Assembly: GCA_000934455.1 (NCBI GenBank)
Contig: KN887206.1
Location: 2,349 to 25,030, forward strand
DNA: 22,682 nt
DNA from: Apostichopus parvimensis
Taxonomy: Eukaryota > Echinodermata > Holothuroidea > Aspidochirotida > Stichopodidae
Direction of reading: 5' to 3'
Shown one piece after another: positions 8,858-18,859 of the stretch; within the stretch, counting starts at the first letter, position 1, and every line of letters starts with the position of its first letter. The position numbers and the translations under genes are program-made. The notes beneath the pieces are model-generated. The model did no database searches. It was not told where the DNA came from and saw only the letters and a list, made by a program, of their open reading frames with translations.

Positions 8858-10113
8858 CTGTTTAAGAACACATAAACACGATAGAAAATGTTTAATATGG
8901 AGGCAAAAGACCATGTGCATAGAAGGCTAGAATATTCCATCACCTGTTAATATATTCTTTCAGATTAGACAATGGATTGCCATATGTTCAAGTTGGCATC
9001 CAATGCCATATGAAACTCTTTTGCTTGTTTTTCTTGTTTCCAGCCAGAATCTTTGAAAACTTACTCAATTTGACATAAGTTCCAATTAAAGTGTAGAAAA
9101 AATGAAAATCGGTAACCAATTTTCGGTTCTTGTAAGCCAGGTAAAATATGACACCTTAGTACAAGACCCATTTTAATAGCCCAGTGACCCTATTTTATCA
9201 GCATTACATAGCACCACAGAAACCACAAAGTCCCGTATTAAAAGTGTGCAAGTGTCTTGAGGTGGGGCTCCCCATAAAACACAAGCCTGTTTAAAGTATC
9301 ATAAAACTTGAATTTTATTACTTTCATATTAAAATGATTTATATAAAGTGCAGAGATACATATGAAAGAAAGTGGATCTAGTTTGGTGATCTGGAGGTTG
9401 GAAAACATTCAGAGACAACTCAGAGAGTTGTCAGAGACTATTTCAGGACAAGCCTGGATCCAGACTTCCGGCCATTAATACAGTATTAGAACACTCACAT
9501 GAACTTTGACCTATAAGTGACATGTCTGTGCTCATAAGCTGATGTAAGTCATGCAGCCAGTCTGCCTTACTTTATTAAAGCATCTTGTTGTAAATATGCT
9601 TCAATATTTCAATACTTCTGCCTAATTAGTGATCATCATGGTAGCGCCTCAATGATGTAGCAACATATATATAAAGAGTATTGAATGTATTGAAGAAATA
9701 CATCTTTTCAGCACATACTAAAATGGGAGCATGTTGCTAATTTATTCTACACTACCTACGAGTGTATAGACTATACGGTCCTAATTCACCCAACTTTCAA
9801 TTCTCTGAGAATAATAATGCAGATAGAGGACTTTAAGGAAAAAAAGTAATTTGTAAAACTTCCAGCAATTCTCTGCATGCTAAAAGTCATCAGGTCCCTA
9901 CTTGTGATGAGTAATTACTGAACCATCAAGTAGAGATGTCACACCGCTTGACGAGCAGAATCCGGGCTTTCACTTTATTCTGGGGAATATCTTTGCATGT
10001 CAACATGTCTAGCCTAGTCAAGTTGACAGAATGACTCGAGGCACATCACTAGACTGGGTCATTACATCACTAGACTAGGTCATTACATCACTAGACTGGG
10101 TCATTAGACTTAC
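8858..10113 (-). other. intron 8 (1256 bp)
   Basis: Begins (minus strand) with GTAAGTCTAATGAC, then a 21-bp minisatellite of three units. The rest, 8.86-10.04 kb, is AT-rich and featureless to me. Confidence 0.9.
10043..10105. repeat. 21-bp minisatellite, three units, next to the exon 8 donor
   Basis: Units of ACATCACTAGACTGGGTCATT at 10043-10063, 10064-10084 (one difference) and 10085-10105. The last unit ends eight bases from the exon 8 boundary at 10114. Confidence 0.95.
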
Positions 10114-10158
10114 CTTGGTACCTTTTGCTCCTATGTTCCCTTTTGGCCCATGTAACCC
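10114..10158 (-). CDS. fibrillar collagen triple-helix exon 8 (45 bp)
   Basis: Encodes GLHGPKGNIGAKGTK, five Gly-X-Y triplets. Three of the five have Lys at Y, candidate sites for lysyl hydroxylation and glycosylation. The acceptor is TTTATTAG|GGG and the donor is AAG|GTAAGT. A 21-bp minisatellite starts only eight bases into the following intron. It is the equivalent of COL1A1 exon 18 (helix about 208-222). The spliced junction with exon 9 creates another KGE sequence. Confidence 0.95.
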
Positions 10159-10720
10159 CTAATAAAAAAAGAAACAGGTCAAAGATGATCATATCCTTTG
10201 GAACCTTCTTAGTCTTATCTTTCTGTTACCATGTATTCAATAGCCACAGCTCAGGGAATCAGCGGGGTTATATCACTTTCCCACTGTCCAACTTTCCCAA
10301 CTTGGCTATACCCTGTGGGAAGAACATTTCCTTTGCTCTTTGAATAAATTATTTACAATGGTACTCATTTTATCTGTTCGACATTTTCCAATATTCTATT
10401 TAGATGATTACTGAAAGGAAGGGAAACAAAAACTGAAAAATGGTGTAAGCAAAGGTGTGCTGCTTGATAGATGCGATATTAATTACTTGACTCTTAGAAC
10501 AAGCTGTTCATTTGCTTTATATCTGAATAAAACAATGTTATTTCCTCTTCTCTATCTGTTAAAGTGTTAATCTATGTCAAAGTGACATGCACGCCATCTA
10601 CAAATAAAATAAGCCGAGGTTATCTCTAGCAACTTTTCAACATTTATTCACAGTTCTGTTTTGAAGTTAATAATTTAAATTTTGAATAAAGTGATAAAGT
10701 TGATGACATCTGAGACTTAC
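10159..10720 (-). other. intron 7 (562 bp)
   Basis: A short AT-rich intron with a TTTATTAG acceptor for exon 8. I see no repeat or gene in it. Confidence 0.9.
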
Positions 10721-10774
10721 TGCAGGACCATTACTTCCTGGAAATCCTGGCTCTCCTCGAGGTCCTTCATAACC
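10721..10774 (-). CDS. fibrillar collagen triple-helix exon 7 (54 bp)
   Basis: Encodes GYEGPRGEPGFPGSNGPA, six Gly-X-Y triplets with two Y-position prolines (GEP, GFP). The acceptor is CTTGTCAG|GGT and the donor is the consensus GCA|GTAAGT. It is the second half of vertebrate COL1A1 exon 17 (helix about 190-207). A tyrosine at X, as here, is uncommon in a collagen helix. Confidence 0.95.
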
Positions 10775-10844
10775 CTGACAAGAAAAATTCATACCTTGAT
10801 AACAGCTAGGTTTATAAACATGGTAATCATTAAAGACATATTTT

Positions 10845-11036
10845 TATGTATGTATGTATGTATGTATGTATTTTAGATCCTCCTGCAAGCAGGAACTCAC
10901 GAAGAAGCCCATTGGCTTATCAAAGCCGCAAGCTGATCGAAGTCAGTCTCTTACATTCATATTTAATGTCCATGACTATGAATTGTCAATTGTCAACAAC
11001 TCTGTAACTGGACGACATACATCAATCTTTGAGTGA
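10845..11036 (-). mobile_element. SINE-like element, 5'-truncated copy, inverted relative to 19.7 kb
   Basis: On the minus strand the copy ends in a (CATA)n tail, seen as TATG repeats at about 10846-10868. It contains the shared hairpin core TCCTGCAAGCAGGA and matches the other copy up to about 11036. There the similarity stops, just before the position of the B box in the other copy, as expected for 5' truncation of a retroposed element. Confidence 0.6.
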
Positions 11037-11763
11037 TTTATGCTAGCTATTGGCATAAATTTAAATTTGAAGCCCAACATTTATGACTTACTCACATCTT
11101 TCCATGACAGTGGAACCATTTACTAGTAGCGAACACAATTTCAAAGTAAAGACAACTTTCAAAGTTCAATATTAGTGAAAAATCCCACAACAGCACTTTG
11201 TTGGGGTTGATCAAAGCTGAGAGCTGTTAAAGGTGATGTATATTTGGCTCACAACAGACAAGAAAATGTATTAAATTATTAATTTGTATTTTAACAATAG
11301 TGATCATAAAATTATGCTGTATTTGTCCAAAATGGTGAGAAAATGACAGCTGAATTAATATATGCTACTTGAAAATACAGCACAATTAATTTCAAATTCA
11401 CAATCATAAGCAGTCAAATGGATTAATCATTTCATGATAACAGCAAAGGTTAGCCTACTCATTGCCTCATATGCAATTAAGGCTAGATTAATTATACACA
11501 CTTCTATGGTACAGGTTTGCTTTTACTTATCATTTCATTAATAAATGAAATAACTTTGTAACAGTACTACTAGTGATCTTATCATGGTTAATTCATGAAT
11601 GAAGAATATAACAGCATGAATCACACTTAAAAGATTCTAATCTACTTTGTAGTGAAATTGTATGTTTTCTACTTTTGACAGTAGTTAATTGCTGAAAATC
11701 ACAATAAAATCAAACTGTTAGCAAACTGCTTATCCACTAGAGAGCCTGTGTAAGAGAATGTGT

Positions 11764-11805
11764 AAAAGGCCAACTTACTTACTTTGTGCAAAAGGCCAAC
11801 TTACT
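11764..11805. repeat. 16-bp direct repeat, 26 bp apart
   Basis: AAAAGGCCAACTTACT at 11764-11779 and again at 11790-11805, exact. Confidence 0.9.
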
Positions 11806-11980
11806 GTTACACATAGTTAATTGCTGTAGGCTACCTTGTGACTTTTTCATAAAGAAGATTTGAAAAACAGAGTTGGCTACCTTCATTTTGTAAGAATCAA
11901 ATGACTAACACTTTGCACACTGTCAAGATGTATTAGAACATGTTAATGGAAAAGTCACAACATATTAACATTAATCTTAC

Positions 11981-12025
11981 CGGGAATCCCCTTTGACCAT
12001 CTGGCCCTTCTGGTCCATCTGCTCC
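11981..12025 (-). CDS. fibrillar collagen triple-helix exon 6 (45 bp)
   Basis: Encodes GADGPEGPDGQRGFP, five Gly-X-Y triplets, acidic in the middle. The acceptor is CTTTGAAG|GGA and the donor is CCG|GTAAGA. In the vertebrate type I gene this exon and the next correspond to one fused 99-bp exon (COL1A1 exon 17, 45+54). Here a 1.2-kb intron separates them. Helix position is about 175-189. Confidence 0.94.
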
Positions 12026-13525
12026 CTTCAAAGAAGAGACAGGTAAAAGAAGTTTTTCTTTCATAATAAATGTGAAAACGGGCATGAATGCCTTGAACAT
12101 TTGTTAGACTACATTCATACAAAGTTTGGAAAGAGCAGAGACTAATTTCTTGTGCTAGAGCAAGATTCAAACTGGTTATGAAATAACAATAATACAGTCA
12201 ACCAAAATGTTATATTTTGACATGCATTTCATTTGGCAGAGCACTCACAAAATACATTACTTAATTGCACTCAGCATGTCGAGCTGGGTTTGAATCCACT
12301 TCTATGTATAGTTGCACATTTTACTACTGATGAACTTTTCATTTAAGCTAAAAATAGTAACACTCTGCCATTTACTTAATGGCAGCTGTCACTAGCATAC
12401 ACACTTTCACCAAAATTGTTGTTACTTAAGTCGTAGGTAGGCAGTACTAGGGCCCTAGGTCAATTTTAGCTAATGTATTGTATAGGCATAAGTGCTAAGC
12501 CTATGTTATTGTTAGGCTTTATGCTAGAACAACATTGACAACAAAAATTTTCTAATGAAACTGAATAGCCACAAATACGACAAAAATCAAATTATGAAGC
12601 CTGAAGCCTCCACCTTACCACAGACTCTCCCGACGTTGAGCTAAAATCTATTACTTAATACTTAACGTTATACACAAAGGCTTAACGTTAGGCTGTGTCT
12701 TTTACTTTTAGGCTATTTGCATACTACTGTAGTACAACATTATGGAATGTGTCCACGGTGGCCTAATCGTCCTGGTATTCACAAGACAATAGAATCGTAT
12801 ATAGACTGCCCAGGGGATATCAACAGCAGAAAAGTCATCCTTTCACGTTGTACTCACTTATTCAAAATAGTCGCTAAATTTATTGTAGGCCCTCATTACA
12901 GTTTCAAACTATGTTAGTCAATAGAGACCAAACGAATTTCATCGACGAAATACTCATTCTGACCACAGGTGTTCCCAATATATGCCACATGGTATTTACA
13001 CATACATACCGCCGTGTGGAAATACGTTAGAGGCGTCAGTGATTACGAACATGTGGTAATATACGGTACCCAACCACAGAGCTAGATGTATTTAGCTTGT
13101 GCCATTTGGACTGGGCATTTGGTAGAATCTACTGCAAGACGGTGTATATCAATCTGCTTTCCATCAGTATTCGGTACTGTGACAATATGCTATTCTTGCA
13201 ACGATAATAACCGACAAACTTTTTAGAATAGAGGGCGTAATTTTGGCATACAATTTTATATTAATGGTAAAGATTCAATCTGTGAGAAAAAGACCAACAA
13301 CGTTACAAAGGGAGTTTAAATGGACGACATTCTGTTTGCGTCGTCGGCATGATTGTCTGATTTAAAAAAGAAAGAAAAATATTTACCTTCAGTTTTGTTT
13401 CATCTCAGAACCTGTGCTGCTATGCAGGCATTATATTTAATTATGTTCATTTTTATAACTTATAATTAGTGACCAGACCTCCTTATTTATCAATCCGTGA
13501 TTGAGTCATTGCATATTATTTTTAC
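12026..13525 (-). other. intron 5 (1500 bp)
   Basis: AT-rich, with a tRNA-like remnant at about 12.23-12.30 kb and a 12-bp palindrome CTAGGGCCCTAG near 12.45 kb. No gene is visible in 12.3-13.5 kb. Confidence 0.9.
12231..12300 (+). mobile_element. possible tRNA-derived remnant
   Basis: TTGGCAGAGCAC resembles the end of a tRNA D-arm, and GGTTTGAATCC (12287-12297) matches the B box consensus. No acceptor stem or anticodon arm folds convincingly, so it is either a decayed SINE head, a tRNA pseudogene or chance. Confidence 0.25.
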
Positions 13526-13579
13526 CTGTGGTCCATCTTGCCCCGCTGCTCCAATCTGTCCCTTTTCACCTTTATCTCC
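13526..13579 (-). CDS. fibrillar collagen triple-helix exon 5 (54 bp)
   Basis: Encodes GDKGEKGQIGAAGQDGPQ, six Gly-X-Y triplets with no Y-position proline. The acceptor is CTTTTAG|GGA and the donor is CAG|GTAAAA, a weaker donor than most here. DKGEK gives alternating charges suited to interchain salt bridges. It is the equivalent of COL1A1 exon 16 (helix about 157-174). Confidence 0.94.
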
Positions 13580-15338
13580 CTAAAAGTGACCAAAATAAAG
13601 AAGACATTAGACACTACAATTGCATAGGAGCTGTACAAATTTATAACCTAAAAAATTTACTCAAACCGTCTGATTTCAGACTTGACTCAATCCAGACTGT
13701 AAGATAATAGAGATTGTCCCTTCCATCACGGCTGTCACATTCCATGAACCTTTCCACTTTTAAGGGATAACTAAACATGCATATCTCACTTCTTCGGCAG
13801 GATTAACCTTGACTAGATATTACTGCGCACGCGTACTGTAACCGTTGTTACCCCGTGAGGGTAAGAAGTCAATGTCTCCTTCTCTCCTCCTCAACTGATC
13901 CATATGTATGCTCCTTATCGTTAGTTTTGAGGTCAGATATACGTATCATTCTGATGAACCCTGATCCATTACCTTAGGATGTCATCATTCTTCCACCTTC
14001 TCATGTGTCAAACCAGGGAGTTGTTATGGATAACAACTCCCTGGTCAAAGGGTTAATAGACTATGTCACTGAGAATGATTGCATACCGGTCCTATACCAT
14101 CACTACTACCGGCATCCATTATTACCATGCATGCACACACGACGGTCGGCACACTGTCACTCTAGCCGTTGGTTTCGGGCGTTTTGCCGCTGTCTAGTCT
14201 CTGTCGGTATCTCAGCAGGAGAGTACTGACCTTCCAGTTTTTTGTTTTCCAGCGGTTTTTCTTCTTTTATTTGTCATTTTGTTTTATCCAATATCTCTCA
14301 CTCGGAATAGCATGTGTCCATGACGCAACTAGAAGTCGGAAATGGTATGAAAGGGTGCTGGGCTTTGACCGGTTGCGCAAACCATTTTGGTCGCATGATT
14401 TTGATCAACACGGTTTCAAACATGGAAATATTACCATGACAGGGTACTACTCCCATTATCAAAATTCTATATTTGGTGAAAGAAGGGATCCATTATTCTT
14501 AACTCCCTAATTTAAGAAGATATATATGGCACATTGGGAGGGGGGGGGGGGGACAAGTGTCCTTTGCCTGGGCGAGGGAGATTATATATAATATGGTGTC
14601 ATCACATCCGTTAATTTTTACTTCATTTGTCTCGTACAACTTTCGATTTTAGTGCAATGACAGTTTGAGGGGGCGGGGACGGGACCGAAGGGAGACAATT
14701 CTCTTTCCGCTCATTCAAAAATAACACAATTTTGCAGAACAAACACGATAAGAAGGTAGAACGATCATTATAGAAGGTTAAGATGGAGCAACAGGGTCCT
14801 AGTGCAGCCAAAGAAATTCCCTCACAACGAGCTTAATTTCACCCCCCCCCCCCCCGCCATCCTGGTATTTCGACCTCGTGCAGTGCAATTTACGCCGCTG
14901 AATCATAATATAACAATTTTCATGCTCTAATTATTTCCATGTGTATATCACTCATGCATAGTAACATTTTTCGTATACGTAACTGCTTCGAAATCAATCC
15001 ATGGTGCTTTCACGTATTGTACATCTGTACATTTATTGACAGGGTCGAGAGTGCCACCTTTAAACTTGTAACTGCAACTTTTTTTTCATTGAATTATGTA
15101 TGTAATTCATTTCTGGTATAATGGATTCGACGAACTTCAGTCTCAGCAACTCATGTTAAAGAGAAAGAAATAGACATTCGAAGACCTCTCGGATATTGCT
15201 TTGTGAAAACATTTGCTTTGAAGACAACATTTTGGCATACTATAAGCCGAAGGTTATACTAAATAACCCTTAATTAAAGAGAAAAGGGGAAAGGGGCGAG
15301 GGGAGGAGAGGGATAGTTAGTTGAATAAATTATCCTAC
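13580..15338 (-). other. intron 4 (1759 bp)
   Basis: Contains the first copy of the palindromic hairpin (14.01 kb), a G13 run at 14540-14552 and a C14 run at 14842-14855. The segment 13.80-14.50 kb looks less AT-rich than its surroundings and carries a 113-codon plus-strand open frame that I do not recognise and do not call. Confidence 0.9.
14012..14045. repeat. near-perfect palindromic hairpin, copy 1
   Basis: The arms ACCAGGGAGTTGTTAT (14012-14027) and its exact reverse complement (14030-14045) are separated by two bases (GG). The same core recurs at 17957-17984. It lies in intron 4. Confidence 0.9.
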
Positions 15339-15383
15339 CTGTTCCCCTGGCAAACCCATCCTCCCAGTTGGTCCACGAGGCCC
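15339..15383 (-). CDS. fibrillar collagen triple-helix exon 4 (45 bp)
   Basis: Encodes GPRGPTGRMGLPGEQ, five Gly-X-Y triplets. The acceptor is GAACTTCAG|GGG and the donor is CAG|GTAGGA. The exon ends with GLPGEQ, which fits the general GxOGEx' pattern of integrin-binding sites in fibrillar collagens if the proline is hydroxylated, although the final residue is Gln rather than Arg or Asn. It is the equivalent of COL1A1 exon 15 (helix about 142-156). A Y-position Arg follows a Pro (GPR), the residue type recognised by the chaperone HSP47. Confidence 0.94.
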
Positions 15384-17514
15384 CTGAAGTTCAGAGAGAC
15401 AAGGAGAGAGAAAGGTTACTTCCAATGAAATGAATGCCTCCTATCTTGTTAATGTATTAGTCTATAGGCACCCACATACGTCTTCATTCATATACATACT
15501 CATACATAGATGTCCCGAATTTCGTTTAGCCTCAAGATCGTCCCGACTCGAAGTTTATTCACCCCTGTACAGTTTCGAAAGCGATATCGAAGGAGCTCCA
15601 TCCCAATAAAATCATGGGGGACTCCCCCCCCCTCCCTCCTCCCCGCCACCAATGATTGACAGAATTTGACTTTGCATCTAACCACCTTCCATTTTACCAA
15701 TATTCCCTCAAACGGTGAGGGGTGAGCGCCCTACCCTTAGCCTACATTTTAGCTCCATCTCTGCCTCCTCCAAAACCGTTACAAAAGTCGTGGTTCCTCC
15801 CCTGTCTAAAACCTCTTATATTCAAACCATACCGAAAACTTTGAATAATGTCATACATGCCCACATATCGTGGGAAAGTTAAGGCTGGAGGTGAATGAAC
15901 TAAAAGACCAGATACGAAATTACTATATATTACTATACTTATAACTATCTCCCACGCTATTTCTGAATAGTCGCCCACTTAAAAATGTTTTTGAGATTTA
16001 GGAAATGTCCTTAAAGCAGGAAGCCGAAACAACTTTTTTCAAAGATTTTGTTTTTATTCTAAAACTTTTTTTTTCAAAATAAATAATAATGTAATTTCAG
16101 GTTTCAAAATGTACTAAAGGAGATATGACTACTTCAATATGGAGACCAGGTAAAATCTTTTTTTTTTTTTCTGGGGACTGATGTAGCTCTTGATGTCTCC
16201 CCCCCCCCCACCTCCCACGTCAGTTCCACACACATGACTAGTTCAATGATATTCGCTAACTAGCGTTCTGATTTCTTCTCATACGAAGAGGTGAAATTAG
16301 TTTTTAATTCTCGGAATATATTGACAAAAAAGAAAACACACAAAGTCAGTCCAGATTCAAATGTTTGTGAGAATAGATTATAAGTAGGCTACTCGTCTTC
16401 TCTTTTGTTTTAAGCAGCGTTCTCTGTATTTGTTGTAACATTAATGTCACAAACTACTACCACTACTAATTGTTTTCTTCAAGTGTATTATACGGCGAGA
16501 GAGGTTTTTCTTCTTACCACAAACGCATACAACCGCTTTAAGCTACGTCCACCTTTAACTTCTTGTAATCCTCTAATATATGTGGATACCGTGTCTCCTT
16601 ATGTGCTTCTAGATAACTTAATTATCCTAATAATTTTTCAGACCTAGACTGGGGTTTACTAAAGAAAACACCTTCTGTTTACCTTGTACCACGGCATGTC
16701 CGTTTTCTTGGTTAGAAACAAAATAAGAACTTTTGGCTACACCCACATTTTTCCAATTTTTCACAACTGTGCGTGCAGCTTGCTACCTTATTTACAGATG
16801 AGGGAATATAACAGATGACAGTTGATCTATTTTAGATGTTAACACTGCTAATAACTCACTTACATCACATCATGTCCAACCACATGTTCAATCACATTAC
16901 ATTGCATCGCATACGTCCCATCGCCTCGAATTACGTCAAATGACATCCCATCAAAGCAAATAATATCATCACAGCACATAACATAACATCACATCCAACC
17001 ACGTGACATCACACCACATAACATTACATTTCATTTAATTACATTACATTACATCGCATACGTCACATCGCCTCGAATTACGTCAAATGACATCCCACCA
17101 AAGCAAATAATATCATCACAGCACATAACATATCATCACATCCAACCACGTGACATCACACCACATAACAGTACATCACATGTATACATTACTTCCAAAT
17201 AACTTTAAATTACATTGCATCACATCACATCGCATGACATAACATCACATCGCATTGCTGCCACAACACGTAACATCACATGGCATGACATAGCATCCAA
17301 ATCACGTCACATCACATTAAATTCAATCACATAACGTAACATAACATTACACCACATCGGATTACATACGGCACATCACATCGAATCAAATCATATCAAA
17401 TCACTGCTTGGTTTCATTGTAGAAGACTAACATAGCATCCACACACAATAGCCAAAAGCCAGAACCAAGCTAATATAATTTTGATATAAATAATATACGT
17501 TTTCTTTTACATAC
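15384..17514 (-). other. intron 3 (2131 bp)
   Basis: Holds the degenerate CATCACA-type satellite at 16.86-17.41 kb, with a 147-bp tandem duplication inside it. It also has C runs at 15624-15632 and 16199-16209 and a poly-T at about 16158-16170. Nothing else is recognisable. Confidence 0.9.
16860..17405. repeat. degenerate CATCACA-type satellite with a 147-bp tandem duplication
   Basis: The region is built from variations of ACATCACAT, ACATAACAT and ACATTACAT. Inside it, about 16890-17036 is duplicated at about 17037-17178 with an exact offset of 147 bp (checked at two points: GCATACGTC and CCAACCACGTG) and only a few differences. Flanking parts are more degenerate. Confidence 0.85.
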
Positions 17515-17568
17515 GGGTGGTCCGATAGGTCCGTCTCTTCCCTCGGGTCCAATGGGTCCAACAATGCC
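17515..17568 (-). CDS. fibrillar collagen triple-helix exon 3 (54 bp)
   Basis: Encodes GIVGPIGPEGRDGPIGPP, six Gly-X-Y triplets, four with X-position proline. The acceptor is CTTCACAG|GGC and the donor is CCC|GTATGT. A nearer AC dinucleotide on the plus strand would give a different donor, but only 17515 keeps a 54-bp exon and a phase 0 end. It aligns with COL1A1 exon 14 (helix about 124-141). That vertebrate exon carries a GLPGER integrin site, which is not present here. The CATCACA-type satellite lies just downstream in the next intron. Confidence 0.94.
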
Positions 17569-17956
17569 CTGTGAAGAAAGTATAAACAAGAACTCGATAC
17601 AATTTTGTACATGCACGATGAGAGAAATTCCGCATTATATACAAAATACGTTTTCACGTATCACCTCCCCACACCCCACCCCCCTACCACCCTCCCCTAA
17701 GCCTACCCCACTCTCACACCACACCACACGCACTACCACTCCATTCCGTCCAGAAGAATAATAACGAAGAAATTTTATAAGTTGAATTAACAACGCATGG
17801 CGATAACGATCGGAAATTAGGTCGGTTCATAGTTAAGATGTTCCTTGTACTACTTTCTCTAACCCTCTGGATAAAACCTATTATCTGATGTAATTCAGCG
17901 ATGTGTGAGACAATTTGACCCTTGGTTTTAAAGTTTGGAAGACCAGATGGTATATT

Positions 17957-17984
17957 CAGGGAGTTGTTATGAAACAACTCCCTG
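17957..17984. repeat. palindromic hairpin, copy 2
   Basis: The arms CAGGGAGTTGTT and AACAACTCCCTG (12 bp, perfect) surround a 4-base loop ATGA. It is the same stem as copy 1 with a different loop. It lies in intron 2. Confidence 0.9.
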
Positions 17985-18039
17985 GTATAATCAAGTTACA
18001 CAAGTTTTAATGGTATTCGCAGAACCTAAATCATATAGA

Positions 18040-18127
18040 TTACACGGTCAATGGACACGCAGTGGGACTAGCACGGACAAAACTTACACGGTCAATGGAC
18101 AGGCAGTGGGACTCGCATGGGCATAAC
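18040..18127. repeat. 44-bp tandem duplication
   Basis: Two copies (18040-18083 and 18084-18127) sharing TTACACGGTCAATGGACA and GCAGTGGGACT, with about six differences. A further TTACAATGTCA begins after the second. Confidence 0.9.
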
Positions 18128-18726
18128 TTACAATGTCACATGTATGTTATAGATAGGTACAGTCAATAGAGCTATGCTGCAACTGGCTGGTCTCAATGTG
18201 AAACCTAGAGATTTGGCGGACTGCACACGTATTTTGCACACTGAACGCGACACGACGCAACTCGACCCCCAAAACTTACTGGTTTGGGTATTTACGAACG
18301 ACAACACTTACCTGTCTCCAAAACATGTGCACTCCAATCTACCTAGCCTATAACAATTGGTATATTACGTTTATGCACTGCGCCCCTAATAAAATTACTG
18401 CCCCCCCCCCCCCGTCCTCCCAGACAACCATTCCATCGCGGCGTGGAAAATCGTTGATAGTCGGGCAGTGTGGTGTGCGAACTTCGGTCGAGAAAAATCA
18501 ACATGTAGGTTTTCGAGATTGGAAGTCGGCGATGGGTGGCGATTCACAACAACCAAATGCCACGTTTCCACAAATACAAACAATCCCCAGGAAATTTATT
18601 TTTGCGTATGACATCACCGAACACCGGGTCGTTAAACAAGTGTGAGCTCACATCAGTAGTTCAATGTGCGGAGGGTATGAAGTGGTATGTGTAGGCTGGA
18701 AGGCTACGGGTCTTGACGACTATCGA

Positions 18727-18743
18727 TGTGTGTGTGTGTGTGT
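18727..18743. repeat. (TG)n microsatellite
   Basis: About eight uninterrupted TG units in intron 2, about 70 bp downstream (gene sense) of the exon 2 donor. Confidence 0.9.
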
Positions 18744-18814
18744 ATACGTTATAATCACCACACTCGAAAATGTCCTACAAGATATGTTTAAATTGCATAT
18801 TTTGTCTTCCTTAC

Positions 18815-18859
18815 CATTTCACCTTTTTGTCCAATTGGTCCGTTGAATCCCTGCGATCC
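18815..18859 (-). CDS. fibrillar collagen triple-helix exon 2 (45 bp)
   Basis: Encodes GSQGFNGPIGQKGEM, five Gly-X-Y triplets. The acceptor is CTTTCACAG|GGA and the donor is ATG|GTAAGG. The 45-bp size (54 minus one 9-bp unit) is a standard fibrillar collagen exon class. It has no Y-position proline, and a KGE sequence is present. It is the equivalent of COL1A1 exon 13 (helix about 109-123). It is separated from exon 1 by the longest intron of the window. Confidence 0.94.

Larger units (their letters stand above)
10775..11980 (-). other. intron 6 (1206 bp)
   Basis: Contains a 5'-truncated SINE copy with its microsatellite tail (10.84-11.04 kb) and a 16-bp direct repeat near 11.77 kb. 11.05-11.75 kb is plain AT-rich intron. 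Confidence 0.9.
17569..18814 (-). other. intron 2 (1246 bp)
   Basis: Contains the second copy of the palindromic hairpin (17.96 kb), a 44-bp tandem duplication (18.04-18.13 kb), a C13 run at 18401-18413 and a TG microsatellite near 18.73 kb. No gene is seen inside. Confidence 0.9.

Noticed and set aside
12231-12300. tRNA gene
   Set aside because: B-box and D-arm-like pieces are present, but I cannot pair an acceptor stem or an anticodon arm, so it is listed only as a weak tRNA-derived remnant.
14169-14510. 113-codon open frame on the plus strand in intron 4
   Set aside because: I recognise no domain. The N-terminal half is Phe-rich from T-rich DNA, the frame overlaps no splice-supported exon and is antisense to the collagen gene. 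Its length is plausible by chance.
16860-17405. CRISPR-like array
   Set aside because: The repeats are short, degenerate CATCACA variants with no regular repeat-spacer structure, in a eukaryotic intron.
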